The notes beneath the pieces were generated by a model. That model did not search any database. It saw only the letters and a program-made list of their open reading frames with translations, and had not been told where the DNA came from. A DNA stretch of 64,000 nt from Streptomyces olindensis (GTDB lineage: Bacteria; Actinomycetota; Actinomycetes; Streptomycetales; Streptomycetaceae). The stretch covers positions 223,480 to 287,479 of the forward strand of contig JJOH01000006.1 in NCBI GenBank assembly GCA_000696115.1, given 5' to 3'. Of the stretch, positions 1-8,910 are shown in pieces. A program made the position numbers and the translations under genes. How positions within the stretch are numbered: the first letter of the stretch is position 1; every line of letters begins with the position of its first letter.

Positions 1-729
1 ACCGGGGACTGGATCCTCACCGGCCGCAAGGTCTTCATCTCCGGCGTCGACATCGCGGACGCGACCCTCATCGTCGGCCGCACCGAAGACGCCCGCACCG
101 GCCGCCTCAAGCCCTGCCTGTTCATCGTCCCGCGCGACGCCCCCGGCTTCACCCGCCGCCCCATCGACATGGAACTCCACGCGGCGGAGAAGCAGTTCGA
201 ACTCGTCCTGGACGACGTACGCCTGCCCGCCGACGCCCTCGTCGGCGACGAGGACGCGGGCCTCCTCCAGCTCTTCGCCGGCCTCAACCCCGAACGCATC
301 ATGACGGCCGCCTTCGCGATCGGCATGGGCCGGTACGCCCTCGCCAAAGCCGTCGAGTACGCCCGCGACCGCACCGTCTGGAACACCCCCATCGGCGCCC
401 ACCAGGCCATCGCCCACCCCCTCGCCCAGGCCCACATCGACCTCGAACTCGCCCGCCTGATGATGCAGAAGGCCGCCGCCCTCTACGACGCCGGCGACGA
501 CCTGGGCGCCGGAGAGGCCGCCAACATGGCCAAGTACGCCGCAGGGGAGGCCTGCGTGAAGGCCGTCGACCAGGCCGTGCACACCCTCGGCGGCAACGGC
601 CTCACCCGCGAGTACGGCCTCGCCTCGCTGATAACGGCCGCGCGCGTGGCTCGTATCGCGCCGGTCAGCCGGGAGATGATTCTCAACTACGTCTCCCACC
701 AGACCCTGGGCCTGCCCAAGTCGTACTGA
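1..729 (+). CDS. Acyl-CoA dehydrogenase, 5' end outside window
   Basis: The reading frame is open from base 1, so the N-terminus is missing and about 242 residues are visible. They cover the middle beta domain and the C-terminal helical domain of a flavin (FAD) acyl-CoA dehydrogenase, which makes trans-2-enoyl-CoA from acyl-CoA. Family hallmarks are TGRKVFISG in the beta domain, the helix with RTVWNTPIGAHQAIAHP, and the C-terminal HTLGGNGLTREYGL followed by MILNYVSHQTLGLPKSY. It ends 29 bp before a CoA ligase that is followed by an enoyl-CoA hydratase, so the three genes probably form one acyl-CoA degradation operon. The substrate cannot be read from sequence. Confidence 0.93.
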   Translation, partial: TGDWILTGRKVFISGVDIADATLIVGRTEDARTGRLKPCLFIVPRDAPGFTRRPIDMELHAAEKQFELVLDDVRLPADALVGDEDAGLLQLFAGLNPERIMTAAFAIGMGRYALAKAVEYARDRTVWNTPIGAHQAIAHPLAQAHIDLELARLMMQKAAALYDAGDDLGAGEAANMAKYAAGEACVKAVDQAVHTLGGNGLTREYGLASLITAARVARIAPVSREMILNYVSHQTLGLPKSY

Positions 730-758
730 GACGGCCCGCGCGCGAGGAGGAACCAGCC

Positions 759-2327
759 ATGTTCCGCAGCGAGTACGCAGACGTCCCGCCCGTCGACCTC
801 CCCATCCACGACGCCGTCCTGGCCCGGGCCGCCGAGTTCGGCGACATCCCGGCCCTCATCGACGGCACCGACGGCACCACCCTCTCGTACGAGCAGGTGG
901 ACCGGTTCCACCGGCGCGTCGCCGCCGCCCTCGCCGAGGCCGGCGTCCGCAAGGGCGACGTCCTCGCCCTGCACAGCCCCAACACCGTCGCCTTCCCCAC
1001 CGCGTTCTACGCCGCCACGCGCGCGGGTGCCACCGTCACCACCGTGCACCCGCTCGCCACCGCCCAGGAGTTCGCCAAGCAGCTCACCGACTCGGCGGCC
1101 CGCTGGATCATCACCGTCTCACCCCTGCTGGACATCGCCCGCCGGGCCGCCGAACTCGCGGGCGGCGTCCGCGAGATCTTCGTCTGCGACAGCGCGACCG
1201 GTCACCGCTCCCTGATCGACATGCTGGCCACCACCGCCCCCGAGCCGCGGATCGACGTCGACCCCGCCGAGGACGTCGCGGCCCTGCCGTACTCCTCCGG
1301 CACCACCGGCACCCCCAAGGGCGTGATGCTCACCCACCGGCAGATCGCCACCAACCTCGCGCAACTCCACCCGGCGATACCCGCCGGCCCGGGAGACCGC
1401 GTCCTGGCGGTCCTGCCCTTCTTCCACATCTACGGCCTCACGGCCCTCATGAACGCCCCCCTCCGGCAGGGCGCCACGGTCGTCGTCCTGCCCCGCTTCG
1501 ACCTGGAACAGTTCCTCGGGGCCATCCAGAACCACCGCATCACCGCCCTGTACGTGGCCCCGCCGATCGTGCTCGCCCTCGCCAAGCACCCAGCCGTCGC
1601 CCAGTACGACCTGTCGTCCCTGAAGTACATCGTCAGCGCCGCCGCCCCCCTGGACGCCCGCCTCGCCGCCGCCTGCTCCCAACGCCTGGGCCTGCCGCCC
1701 GTCGGCCAGGCCTACGGCATGACGGAACTGTCACCCGGCACCCACGTCGTCCCCCTGGACGCCATGCGCGACGCGCCCCCCGGCACGGTCGGCAAGCTCA
1801 TCGCCGGCACCGAGATGCGCATCGTCTCCCTCGACGACCCCGGCAAGGACCTCCCCGCCGGCGAATCCGGCGAGATCCTCATCCGCGGCCCCCAGATCAT
1901 GAAGGGCTACCTCGGCCGCCCCGACGCCACCGCCGCGATGATCGACACCGACGGCTGGCTGCACACCGGGGACGTGGGCCACGTGGACGAGGACGGCTGG
2001 CTGTTCGTCGTCGACCGCGTCAAGGAGCTCATCAAGTACAAGGGCTTCCAGGTGGCCCCCGCCGAGCTGGAGGCCCTCCTCCTCAGCCACCCGGACATCG
2101 CCGACGCCGCCGTCATCGGCAGGTACGACGACGACGGCAACGAGACCCCGCACGCGTACGTCGTCCGCCGACCCGCCGCCACCGGCCTCTCCGAGGCGGA
2201 GATCATGATGTACGTCGCCGAACGCGTGGCCCCGTACAAGCGGATCCGCCACGTCACCTTCATCGACGGCGTTCCCCGCGCGGCCTCCGGCAAGATCCTC
2301 CGCCGACAGCTCAGGGAGAGCGCATGA
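759..2327 (+). CDS. AMP-forming acyl-CoA ligase, 4-coumarate:CoA ligase-like
   Basis: A 522-residue ANL-superfamily enzyme that activates a carboxylic acid through an acyl-adenylate to its CoA thioester. The ATP-binding loop SSGTTGTPKG is near residue 178, the A5-type YGMTE lies before residue 330, and GWLHTGDVGHVDEDGW near 397 carries the ribose-binding Asp. YKGFQVAPAELE follows, and the catalytic Lys motif ASGKILRRQLRE ends the protein. Length fits the 4CL/fatty-acid ligase family (500-560). The start has a strong GAGGAGG ribosome site about 8 bases upstream. The stop overlaps the next start as ATGA, so translation with the enoyl-CoA hydratase is probably coupled. 4CL-like is a family resemblance; the real acid is unknown. 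Confidence 0.93.
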   Translation: MFRSEYADVPPVDLPIHDAVLARAAEFGDIPALIDGTDGTTLSYEQVDRFHRRVAAALAEAGVRKGDVLALHSPNTVAFPTAFYAATRAGATVTTVHPLATAQEFAKQLTDSAARWIITVSPLLDIARRAAELAGGVREIFVCDSATGHRSLIDMLATTAPEPRIDVDPAEDVAALPYSSGTTGTPKGVMLTHRQIATNLAQLHPAIPAGPGDRVLAVLPFFHIYGLTALMNAPLRQGATVVVLPRFDLEQFLGAIQNHRITALYVAPPIVLALAKHPAVAQYDLSSLKYIVSAAAPLDARLAAACSQRLGLPPVGQAYGMTELSPGTHVVPLDAMRDAPPGTVGKLIAGTEMRIVSLDDPGKDLPAGESGEILIRGPQIMKGYLGRPDATAAMIDTDGWLHTGDVGHVDEDGWLFVVDRVKELIKYKGFQVAPAELEALLLSHPDIADAAVIGRYDDDGNETPHAYVVRRPAATGLSEAEIMMYVAERVAPYKRIRHVTFIDGVPRAASGKILRRQLRESA

Positions 2328-3058
2328 CCCTCGTGACCCGCACACGCGCGCGTGCCGTGGAGACGCTGACCCTCGACTCACCGGACAACCGCAACGCGCT
2401 CTCGGCGACCCTCGTCGGCGCACTGTCCGACGCCCTGACGGACGCGGGCAAGGACACCGACGTCCGCGCCGTCGTCCTCACCCACACCGGCAACACGTTC
2501 AGCGCCGGCGCCGACCTCAAGGACCCCCCACCCCCCGAGGCCCTCGTCGCCCTGCTCCGCCAGATCGTCGAACTGCCCAAACCGGTCGTCGCCCGCGTCA
2601 CCGGCCACGTCCGCGCGGGCGGCCTCGGCCTCCTGGCCGCCTGCGACATCGCCGCCGCCTCCTCCGAGGCCACCTTCGCCTTCACGGAGGTCCGCATCGG
2701 CGTCGCCCCCGCGGTGATCTCCCTGCCCCTGCTCCCGCGCACGGACCCGCGCGCCCTGTCCCGCTACTACCTCACCGGCGAACGCTTCGACGCGGCGCAG
2801 GCGACCAGGACGGGCCTGCTCACCACGCACGGCGACGACGTGGACGCGACCCTCTCACCCATCCTCGACGGCCTGCGCCGCTCCGCCCCCGATGCCCTGG
2901 CCGAGACGAAACGGCTGCTCACGACTAGGGTGCTGGAAGCCTTCCACCGGGACGCGGCCGACCTGACCGCGCTCTCGGCCCGGCTGTTCTCCTCCCCGCA
3001 GGCACGCGAAGGAATGACGGCCTTCCTCGAACGACGGGATCCGGCATGGGTGGTGTGA
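2324..3058 (+). CDS. Enoyl-CoA hydratase/isomerase family protein
   Basis: A 244-residue crotonase-fold protein. The oxyanion-hole segment is FSAGADLKD near residue 62 and the second is GHVRAGGLGLLAACDIA near residue 95. The acidic residue of FTEVRIGV near 125 sits where crotonases carry a catalytic Glu. The start overlaps the ligase stop (ATGA) and the end overlaps the TetR gene, so the genes are cotranscribed. Expected role: hydration of the enoyl-CoA made by the upstream dehydrogenase. At 244 residues it is slightly short for the family (about 255-265). Confidence 0.92.
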   Translation: MTLVTRTRARAVETLTLDSPDNRNALSATLVGALSDALTDAGKDTDVRAVVLTHTGNTFSAGADLKDPPPPEALVALLRQIVELPKPVVARVTGHVRAGGLGLLAACDIAAASSEATFAFTEVRIGVAPAVISLPLLPRTDPRALSRYYLTGERFDAAQATRTGLLTTHGDDVDATLSPILDGLRRSAPDALAETKRLLTTRVLEAFHRDAADLTALSARLFSSPQAREGMTAFLERRDPAWVV

Positions 3059-3657
3059 GCACGGTCGACCGTGCGGAAAGAGTCCCCAAGCAGGACCGCA
3101 GCCGGGCCACCCGGCAGCGGCTCCTCGAAGCCGCCGTGGCCTGCCTCGCCGAACACGGCTGGGCCGGCTCCACCGTCTCCGTCGTCGCGGAACGCGCCGG
3201 CGTCTCCCGCGGCGCCGCCCAGCACCACTTCCCGACCCGCGAAGACCTCTTCACGGCCGCCGTGGAATACGTCGCCGAGGAACGCTCCACCGCCCTGCGC
3301 GCCCTCTTCCCCGAGGGCGCGGCCGGCGACCGCCACGCGGTCGTGGCGGCCCTGGTCGACCTCTACACGGGACCGTTGTTCCGTGCCGCCCTCCACCTCT
3401 GGGTCGCCGCCTCCAACGAGGACCAGCTCCGCCCCCGCGTCACCGAACTCGAATCCCGCGTCGGCCGCGAGACCCACCGCATCGCGGTCGACCTGCTCTC
3501 CGCCGACGAATCCGTCCCCGGCGTCCGCGAAACGGTCCAGGGCCTCCTCGACATGGCCCGCGGCCTCGGCCTCGCCAACCTCCTCACCGACGACGCGGCC
3601 CGCCGGGAGCGGGTCGTGACGCAGTGGGCGGAACTGCTGGACGAGGCGCTGGGGTGA
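3046..3657 (+). CDS. TetR-family transcriptional regulator
   Basis: A 203-residue TetR protein. The N-terminal helix-turn-helix spans about residues 15-65, with TRQRLLEAAVACLAEHGW and the recognition region VSRGAAQHHFPTREDLF. The rest is a helical ligand domain. It overlaps the upstream hydratase; a GTG at 3055 forming GTGA with the hydratase stop is an alternative start. As last gene of an acyl-CoA catabolic operon it is probably the local repressor, with an acyl-CoA as likely ligand; that is inference from position. Confidence 0.9.
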   Translation: MGGVSTVDRAERVPKQDRSRATRQRLLEAAVACLAEHGWAGSTVSVVAERAGVSRGAAQHHFPTREDLFTAAVEYVAEERSTALRALFPEGAAGDRHAVVAALVDLYTGPLFRAALHLWVAASNEDQLRPRVTELESRVGRETHRIAVDLLSADESVPGVRETVQGLLDMARGLGLANLLTDDAARRERVVTQWAELLDEALG

Positions 3658-3669
3658 CGCCCCAGGCCC

Positions 3670-4338
3670 TCACGGACTGAGCCGCTCCACCCGCCAGCTC
3701 CCGTCCGGCTGCTCCACGTACCGCAACCGGTCGTGCAGCCGGTTCTCGCGGCCCTGCCAGAACTCCACCGTCTGCGGCGCCACCCGGAAACCGCCCCAGT
3801 GCGGCGGCACCGGCACCTGCTCGCCCTCCGGGTAGCGGGCGGCCAGCTCCGCGTACGCCCCGTCGATGTCGGCACGCGTGGAGACCACCGAGGACTGCGC
3901 GCTGGCCCACGCCCCCAGCTGGGAGCCGTGCGGCCGGGTCCGGAAGTACGCCGCCGTCTCGTCCCGGCCGGTGCGCCGCGCGACCCCGGTGACGATGACC
4001 TGCCGGGCCATCGGATGCCACGGGAACAGCAGCGAGACGTACGGGTTCTCCGCCAGGTCACGGGCCTTGCGCGAGTCGTAGTTCGTGTAGAAGACGAACC
4101 CCTGCTCGTCGAAGTGCTTCAGCAGCACCGTACGGGAGCTGGGCCGGCCCTCGGCATCGGCCGTCGAGACGATCATGGCGTTCGGCTCGAACAGCCCGCC
4201 GTCCGTCGCGGCCTGTTTGAACCAGCGCGCGAACTGCTCGACGGGGGTGGCGGCCAGCTCGGTCTCGGAGAGCCCCTCGGCCCGGTACTGCTTGCGCATC
4301 GAGGCCAGATCGAAGGGGACGGCGTCGCGGTCGGTCAC
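3670..4338 (-). CDS. pdxH: Pyridoxamine 5'-phosphate oxidase
   Basis: A 222-residue FMN enzyme that oxidises pyridoxamine or pyridoxine 5'-phosphate to pyridoxal 5'-phosphate, the last salvage step of vitamin B6. It has the full-length PdxH layout: an N-terminal [12 protein letters not shown] segment, the FMN-binding core [29 protein letters not shown], and the C-terminal signature [15 protein letters not shown] followed by W-x-V-x-R-L-S-P. It converges on the TetR gene with a 12-bp gap and diverges from citrate synthase across about 280 bp. A second, more diverged PdxH-like gene lies at 56.1-56.7 kb. Confidence 0.95.
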   Translation of the reverse strand: MTDRDAVPFDLASMRKQYRAEGLSETELAATPVEQFARWFKQAATDGGLFEPNAMIVSTADAEGRPSSRTVLLKHFDEQGFVFYTNYDSRKARDLAENPYVSLLFPWHPMARQVIVTGVARRTGRDETAAYFRTRPHGSQLGAWASAQSSVVSTRADIDGAYAELAARYPEGEQVPVPPHWGGFRVAPQTVEFWQGRENRLHDRLRYVEQPDGSWRVERLSP

Positions 4339-4620
4339 CCGGTCATCTTGCCGTACGGACGGTGTCCTTCGTCACTGCCTGGCACTGAGTGCCGTGAGCC
4401 CTCCCCAAGGATGGCACTCGGGGATATCGTTTCCGTGCCGTTCCGGTTGGGTGACCGCCAGCCGCACGGGGCATCACAGGGGAGACCGGCCAGGACCGCG
4501 AGTCACCGCACACGACCGTGGATCCACCGGACGGCCGCCCGCTTCGCAAGCTGACTGACACATGGTTCTTTCGCTCACCCCACCACACCATCTGTCACTT
4601 ACATCACGAGGAGCCGCCTG

Positions 4621-5721
4621 ATGTCCGACTTCGTACCCGGGCTCGAGGGAGTCGTCGCGTTCGAGACGGAGATCGCCGAACCGGACAAGGAGGGCGGCGC
4701 CCTGCGTTATCGGGGCGTCGACATCGAGGACCTCGTCGGCCACGTCTCCTTCGGCAACGTCTGGGGCCTGCTCGTCGACGGCGCCTTCAACCCCGGCCTG
4801 CCGCCCGCCGAGCCGTTCCCCATCCCCGTCCACTCCGGCGACATCCGCGTCGACGTCCAGTCGGCCCTGGCCATGCTCGCGCCCGTCTGGGGTCTGAAAC
4901 CCCTCCTCGACATCGACGCCGAACAGGCCCGCGAGGACCTGGCCCGCGCGGCCGTCATGGCCCTGTCGTACGTCGCCCAGTCGGCCCGCGGCCAGGGCCT
5001 GCCCATGGTTCCGCAGCGCGAGATCGACAAGGCCCGGTCCGTCGTCGAACGCTTCATGATCCGCTGGCGCGGCGAGCCCGACCCCAAGCACGTGGCGGCG
5101 GTGGACGCCTACTGGACGAGCGCCGCGGAGCACGGCATGAACGCGTCCACGTTCACGGCGCGGGTCATCGCGTCGACGGGCGCGGACGTCGCGGCCGCGC
5201 TGTCGGGCGCCGTGGGCGCGATGTCCGGCCCGCTGCACGGCGGTGCCCCCTCCCGGGTCCTGCACATGATCGAGGAGATCGAGCGCACGGGCGACGCCGA
5301 GGCGTACGTCAAGAAGACCCTCGACAAGGGTGAGCGCCTGATGGGCTTCGGCCACCGCGTCTACCGCGCCGAAGACCCCCGGGCGAGGGTCCTGCGCCGC
5401 ACGGCCCGCGAACTGGGAGCGCCCCGCTTCGAGGTCGCCGAGGCCCTGGAGAAGGCGGCCCTGGCGGAACTCCACGCCCGCCGCCCCGACCGCGTCCTCG
5501 CGACGAACGTCGAGTTCTGGGCGGCCATCGTCCTGGACTTCGCCGAGGTCCCGGCGCACATGTTCACGTCGATGTTCACCTGCGCCCGCACGGCCGGCTG
5601 GTCCGCCCACATCCTGGAACAGAAGCGCACCGGCCGCCTGGTCCGCCCCTCGGCCCGCTACACCGGCCCGGGCACCCGCGACCCCCACGAGATCGACGGC
5701 TACGAGGACATCGCCCACTGA
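4621..5721 (+). CDS. Citrate synthase, short form
   Basis: A 366-residue citrate synthase that condenses acetyl-CoA with oxaloacetate. The catalytic residues are visible: His in GPLHGGAPSRVL (about residue 206), His in MGFGHRVYRAEDPRA (about 245), and Asp in the segment AAIVLDFAEVP (about 307). At 366 residues it is the compact Gram-positive/archaeal type, smaller than the roughly 430-residue main enzyme, so it is probably the second citrate synthase of the genome. The start has GAGGAG 7 bases upstream. It is monocistronic and ends at a perfect 15-bp hairpin terminator. Confidence 0.93.
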   Translation: MSDFVPGLEGVVAFETEIAEPDKEGGALRYRGVDIEDLVGHVSFGNVWGLLVDGAFNPGLPPAEPFPIPVHSGDIRVDVQSALAMLAPVWGLKPLLDIDAEQAREDLARAAVMALSYVAQSARGQGLPMVPQREIDKARSVVERFMIRWRGEPDPKHVAAVDAYWTSAAEHGMNASTFTARVIASTGADVAAALSGAVGAMSGPLHGGAPSRVLHMIEEIERTGDAEAYVKKTLDKGERLMGFGHRVYRAEDPRARVLRRTARELGAPRFEVAEALEKAALAELHARRPDRVLATNVEFWAAIVLDFAEVPAHMFTSMFTCARTAGWSAHILEQKRTGRLVRPSARYTGPGTRDPHEIDGYEDIAH

Positions 5722-5730
5722 CCCGCCCCG

Positions 5731-5766
5731 CGCACGGCCCCACCCGACTCCGGGTGGGGCCGTGCG
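5731..5766. terminator. Bidirectional hairpin terminator
   Basis: A perfect 15-bp inverted repeat (5731-5745 with 5752-5766) with a 6-base loop lies between the convergent citrate synthase and HIT-like genes. There is no U tract, as is usual in Streptomyces. It can serve both strands. Confidence 0.8.
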
Positions 5767-5780
5767 ATCGTCCCCACGCC

Positions 5781-6254
5781 TCACCCCCCGAGCCGGTCCA
5801 GCTCCTCACCGACCGCCTCCCGCAACGGGTCGTGCCGAGCCCCGAGCGCGTACCGCTCCTCGGTCCACATCCCGCGCGGATACAGCCACACGGGCAGTCG
5901 CACGAGATCCTCGGGCTCCCAGTCGTAGCGCGGCCACACATGCGCGTGCAGGAAACGGTCCCTGTTCCCGAGAATCTCGAGATTGACCCGCCGAAACCCG
6001 GACTCCACCCGGCGGCAGGCCCGCTCGACGGCTTCGCCCAGCCGGTCCACGTCACTCAGGAATACCAGCCGCCTGCCGCGCGGCAGCTCCGACAGCCGCT
6101 CCACCGCGGGATCGTCGGTCAGCAACACCGAGTAGCCGGGCAGGAACTGCACATCACCGATCGCCGCGAACCCGGCGTCCAGCCTCCGCATGACGGCCGG
6201 GTTCTCACCCCGCAGGGCACTGCCGACCCGGTCCGTGCGCCACGCGACCGACAT
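5781..6254 (-). CDS. HIT-like nucleotide-binding protein
   Basis: A 157-residue protein with a HIT-like core. FLHAHVWPRYDW near residue 100 has the H-x-H-x pattern of histidine-triad hydrolases but not the complete H-phi-H-phi-H-phi-phi triad. FLPGYSVLLTDDPAVERLSEL in the first half matches the strand-loop pattern of HIT proteins. It may therefore be a diverged Ap4A/AMP-binding protein. I chose ATG at 6254 (MSVAWRTD); an in-frame GTG two codons upstream (6260) is as likely. The frame extends further upstream, but there it runs into the inverted repeat of the structured region. Its stop faces the terminator shared with citrate synthase. Confidence 0.75.
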   Translation of the reverse strand: MSVAWRTDRVGSALRGENPAVMRRLDAGFAAIGDVQFLPGYSVLLTDDPAVERLSELPRGRRLVFLSDVDRLGEAVERACRRVESGFRRVNLEILGNRDRFLHAHVWPRYDWEPEDLVRLPVWLYPRGMWTEERYALGARHDPLREAVGEELDRLGG

Positions 6255-6718
6255 GATCACACCCCCGAAAACGCAGACGACCCGCGAGTCTGGGTCCTCC
6301 AAAGGAGGAGCCGGCCGGACGTACCGGCGACTCGCGGGTCGGGTGACTGCTTGAGATTGGGCCGGCTGCGCGCTTCGCTCACGCGCTGGCTCGGCACCGC
6401 ACTGAGTGTGGTGTCGGGCCGCTAGCCCGCAGCCACCTCACGCGTCCGGTTTCCATACATCTGCCGAACCACCTCCTCTCTCGTGTACCTGGAACCCTAG
6501 GAAACGGTCCGACTCCGGATCAACCGTTTTTCTGAGACCTTGACTCCATGACGCGGCGGCAGGCGGTTCGCCGGGGCGTTGACGTGGGGATTGCCGCCGT
6601 ACAACGATTCCTTCAATGTTGTGGGAACTCGGTGTGCGCTGGGTCACGTTCGAGTTGAATGATTGCAAGGAGCGAACCGGCGTGCCGTACGTGCGGACGC
6701 AGCCTGCAGGGGGTCCAG
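6255..6718. other. 464-bp gene-free region with several stable hairpins
   Basis: No convincing gene lies between the divergent HIT-like and PAS genes. The left part, 6278-6430, is densely structured (separate entry). A less structured, lower-GC part follows, 6440-6660, which should hold the promoter of the PAS-domain gene. I could not fix a -10/-35 pair with confidence. Confidence 0.6.
6278..6430 (+). ncRNA. Candidate structured RNA or leader element
   Basis: A perfect 13-bp stem (6278-6290 with 6329-6341) encloses two further perfect hairpins, 6295-6309 (TCCTCC-AAA-GGAGGA) and 6310-6328, giving a three-way junction. A long hairpin with an 11-bp stem and 3-base loop follows (6392-6402 with 6406-6416). 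Its two non-Watson-Crick pairs are G-U on the plus strand but would be A-C on the minus strand, so a plus-strand RNA is favoured. The GGAGGA sequence of the first inner hairpin is Shine-Dalgarno-like and would be hidden in the fold. I do not recognise a known family; boundaries are approximate and transcription is inferred. Confidence 0.4.
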
Positions 6719-8116
6719 GTGAGTGCTTCCCGGCGTAGTGGGACCACGGACGAGCTGGGGCCGGACGAGCCCGGGCGGGACGGTTCGGATGGGTCGGATC
6801 TGCTTGCCGCGCTGCTGGACGGGATGGACGCGGCGCTGTGCGCCTTCGACGCCGACGGGGTCGTGACGCACTGGAACCGCGAGGCCGAGCGGATCCTCGG
6901 GTGGAGCGCGGAGGAGGCCGTCGGGCGGCAGGGGCTGGCCGGGTGGGCCGTGCGCAGCGCGGACGCCGAGGAGGTCGAGGGCCGGCTGCTGTCCGCGATG
7001 CACGCCCCGGGTCGGCAGGTGCACGAGTTCGCGTTGCTGACGAAGGACGGCGGGCGGGTGCTCGTGCGGACGCAGTCGGCGGCCGTGCGGGGGCCCGACG
7101 GGAAGCCGGCGGGGGTGTACTGCGCGTTCAGCGAGGTGCACGCGCAGATCGACCTGGAGCGGTCGATCGCGCTGAGCGAGGCGCTGTTCGAGGACGCCAG
7201 CTGGGGTGTCGTGCTGGTGGACGTCGATCTGCGGCCGGCCGTGGTGAACGCGCACGCGGCCCGGGCGCTGGGCACGGGGCGCACGTCGGTGCTGGGGCGA
7301 CCGCTGGGGGAGCTGCTCGCGCAGGGTGTGGAGGAACTGGAGAGCGCGCTGCAGCATGTGCTCGCCGAGGGCGCGCCGCCGGCGCCGGCCGAGATGTGGG
7401 TGACTGTGCGCACGCCGCAGGGCGAGCAGCGGCGATGCTGGCGCAGCGGCTTCCTGCGGCTGGCCTCGCCGTTGGCGGAGGAGCCGGTTCCGCTGGGAGT
7501 GGGCTGGCTGTTCCAGGACGTGACGGAGGCCAAGCAGGGCGAGCAGGAGGCGTCGCTGCTGCGGTTCCGTACGCAGCAGCTGCACCGTGCTTCGCGGGCG
7601 GCCGCCGAGTGCGAGGACCCGGCGGAGGCGGCGACCGTCCACCTGGACTTCGCGCTGGCCGGGTTCGCCGACCATGCGCTGATCGACCGGGTGGCGGGCG
7701 GTGCGCTCACCGACGCGGAGGCGGAGGGGCCGGTACGGCTGGTGCGGGTGGCGGCCACGCCTTCCGGTGCGCCCGGGCCGAGCAGGCTCGCCGGCCGGGC
7801 GGGTCTGCCCGTGCGGTACGCGGAGGGGCATCCGGCTCTGCAGTGCGTGGAGCGGGTGGGTGCGCTGCGGGCGAGCGCGGGCGCGGTGCGGCCGGAGGAG
7901 GCGCGGGAGTGGGCGCTGGCCCGGCAGTGGCCGCCGGACGCGGTGCACGCGCTGTGCGCGGTGCTGCGCAGCCGGGCCCGGACGCTGGGCGTCGTGACGT
8001 TCCTGCGGGGTGCGGGGCGCAGCGCGTTCGAGCGGTCCGACGCGGTGTACGCGGAGGACGTGGCGGTGCGGATCGCGGCGGCGCTGGATCTGGCGGGGTT
8101 GTCCGACGAGGAGTGA
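6719..8116 (+). CDS. PAS-domain sensor protein without a visible output domain
   Basis: About 465 residues from the GTG at 6719, which has AGGGGG 8 bases upstream; an ATG at 6659 would add 20 residues. Two PAS domains are evident. The first is LLDGMDAALCAFDADGVV (with WNREAERILGWSAEEAVGR), about residues 28-120. The second is SWGVVLVDVDLRPAVVN, about 160-270. A GAF-like region ends with SDAVYAEDVAVRIAAALDLA. This is the arrangement that precedes a PP2C-type phosphatase or histidine kinase in many Streptomyces proteins, but the protein stops there. It probably senses redox, light or a ligand and acts on a partner encoded elsewhere. It converges on the SIS gene. Confidence 0.82.
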   Translation: MSASRRSGTTDELGPDEPGRDGSDGSDLLAALLDGMDAALCAFDADGVVTHWNREAERILGWSAEEAVGRQGLAGWAVRSADAEEVEGRLLSAMHAPGRQVHEFALLTKDGGRVLVRTQSAAVRGPDGKPAGVYCAFSEVHAQIDLERSIALSEALFEDASWGVVLVDVDLRPAVVNAHAARALGTGRTSVLGRPLGELLAQGVEELESALQHVLAEGAPPAPAEMWVTVRTPQGEQRRCWRSGFLRLASPLAEEPVPLGVGWLFQDVTEAKQGEQEASLLRFRTQQLHRASRAAAECEDPAEAATVHLDFALAGFADHALIDRVAGGALTDAEAEGPVRLVRVAATPSGAPGPSRLAGRAGLPVRYAEGHPALQCVERVGALRASAGAVRPEEAREWALARQWPPDAVHALCAVLRSRARTLGVVTFLRGAGRSAFERSDAVYAEDVAVRIAAALDLAGLSDEE

Positions 8117-8154
8117 GGGCGCGCCGGGCCGCCGGTCGCTTCCGCCCAGTCGCT

Positions 8155-8910
8155 TCAGTGCCGGTAGAAGATCCGGTCCCGGTACTGCTCCATGACCCGC
8201 CTGTTCCACTCGTGTCCGCCGTCGACGTTCCCGGAGCGCAGCAGCGGGGGCTCGATGCCGCGGTCGGCGAGGGTGGCGGCGGCCGTCGCCATGACGGCCT
8301 GGAGGAGGGCCGAGGTGACGACCGTGGAGGCGGGGGCGAAGGGGGCGGGCACCTTGTCGTGGGTGAGTTCCGCGTCGCCGACCGCGATCTTCGAGTCGAG
8401 GACGAGGTCGCAGTGGTCCTTGAGGTACGTGCCCGAGACGTGCCGGGACGTCGTCTGCGCGGCGTAGGCCACGGAGGTCACGCCGATGACGCGCACGCCC
8501 AGGGCGCGGGCTTTCACGGCCATCTCGACGGGCAGGGCGTTGCGCCCCGAGAGGGAGATGATCAGCAGGGCGTCGCCGTCGCGGAGCGGGGAGCTGTCCA
8601 GGACGGCGCTCGCGAGGCCGTCGACGCGTTCCAGGGCGGAGCCGAGGGGCGCGGGCATGACGTCGACGCCGACGACGCCCGGCACGGCGAGCAGGTTCAT
8701 CAGGGCGAGGCCGCCGGCGCGGTAGACGAGGTCCTGCGCGGCGAGGGAGGAGTGCCCGGCGCCGAAGGCGAAGAGGCGGCCCCCGTTGGCGACGGTGTCG
8801 GCGAGGAGGGTGCCGGCCGCCGCGATGCTGTCGGCCTCCTCGTCGCGCACCCGGCGCAGCAGGTCGATCGCGGCGTCGAGGAACTGGCCGGCCGGCGCGC
8901 GGTCGCTCAT
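8155..8910 (-). CDS. SIS-domain sugar-phosphate-binding protein
   Basis: A 251-residue protein with a sugar isomerase (SIS) domain. The phosphosugar-binding loop is GGRLFAFGAGHSSLAAQD near residue 45. The second conserved segment is ALLIISLSGRNALPVEMA, with Ser-rich LSG, near residue 117, followed by GVRVIGVTSVAYA. Such proteins bind or isomerise phosphosugars, or belong to the MurNAc-6-phosphate etherase group. The substrate is unknown. It is divergent from dmdR1 across 270 bp, so the two promoters share that space. Confidence 0.88.
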   Translation of the reverse strand: MSDRAPAGQFLDAAIDLLRRVRDEEADSIAAAGTLLADTVANGGRLFAFGAGHSSLAAQDLVYRAGGLALMNLLAVPGVVGVDVMPAPLGSALERVDGLASAVLDSSPLRDGDALLIISLSGRNALPVEMAVKARALGVRVIGVTSVAYAAQTTSRHVSGTYLKDHCDLVLDSKIAVGDAELTHDKVPAPFAPASTVVTSALLQAVMATAAATLADRGIEPPLLRSGNVDGGHEWNRRVMEQYRDRIFYRH

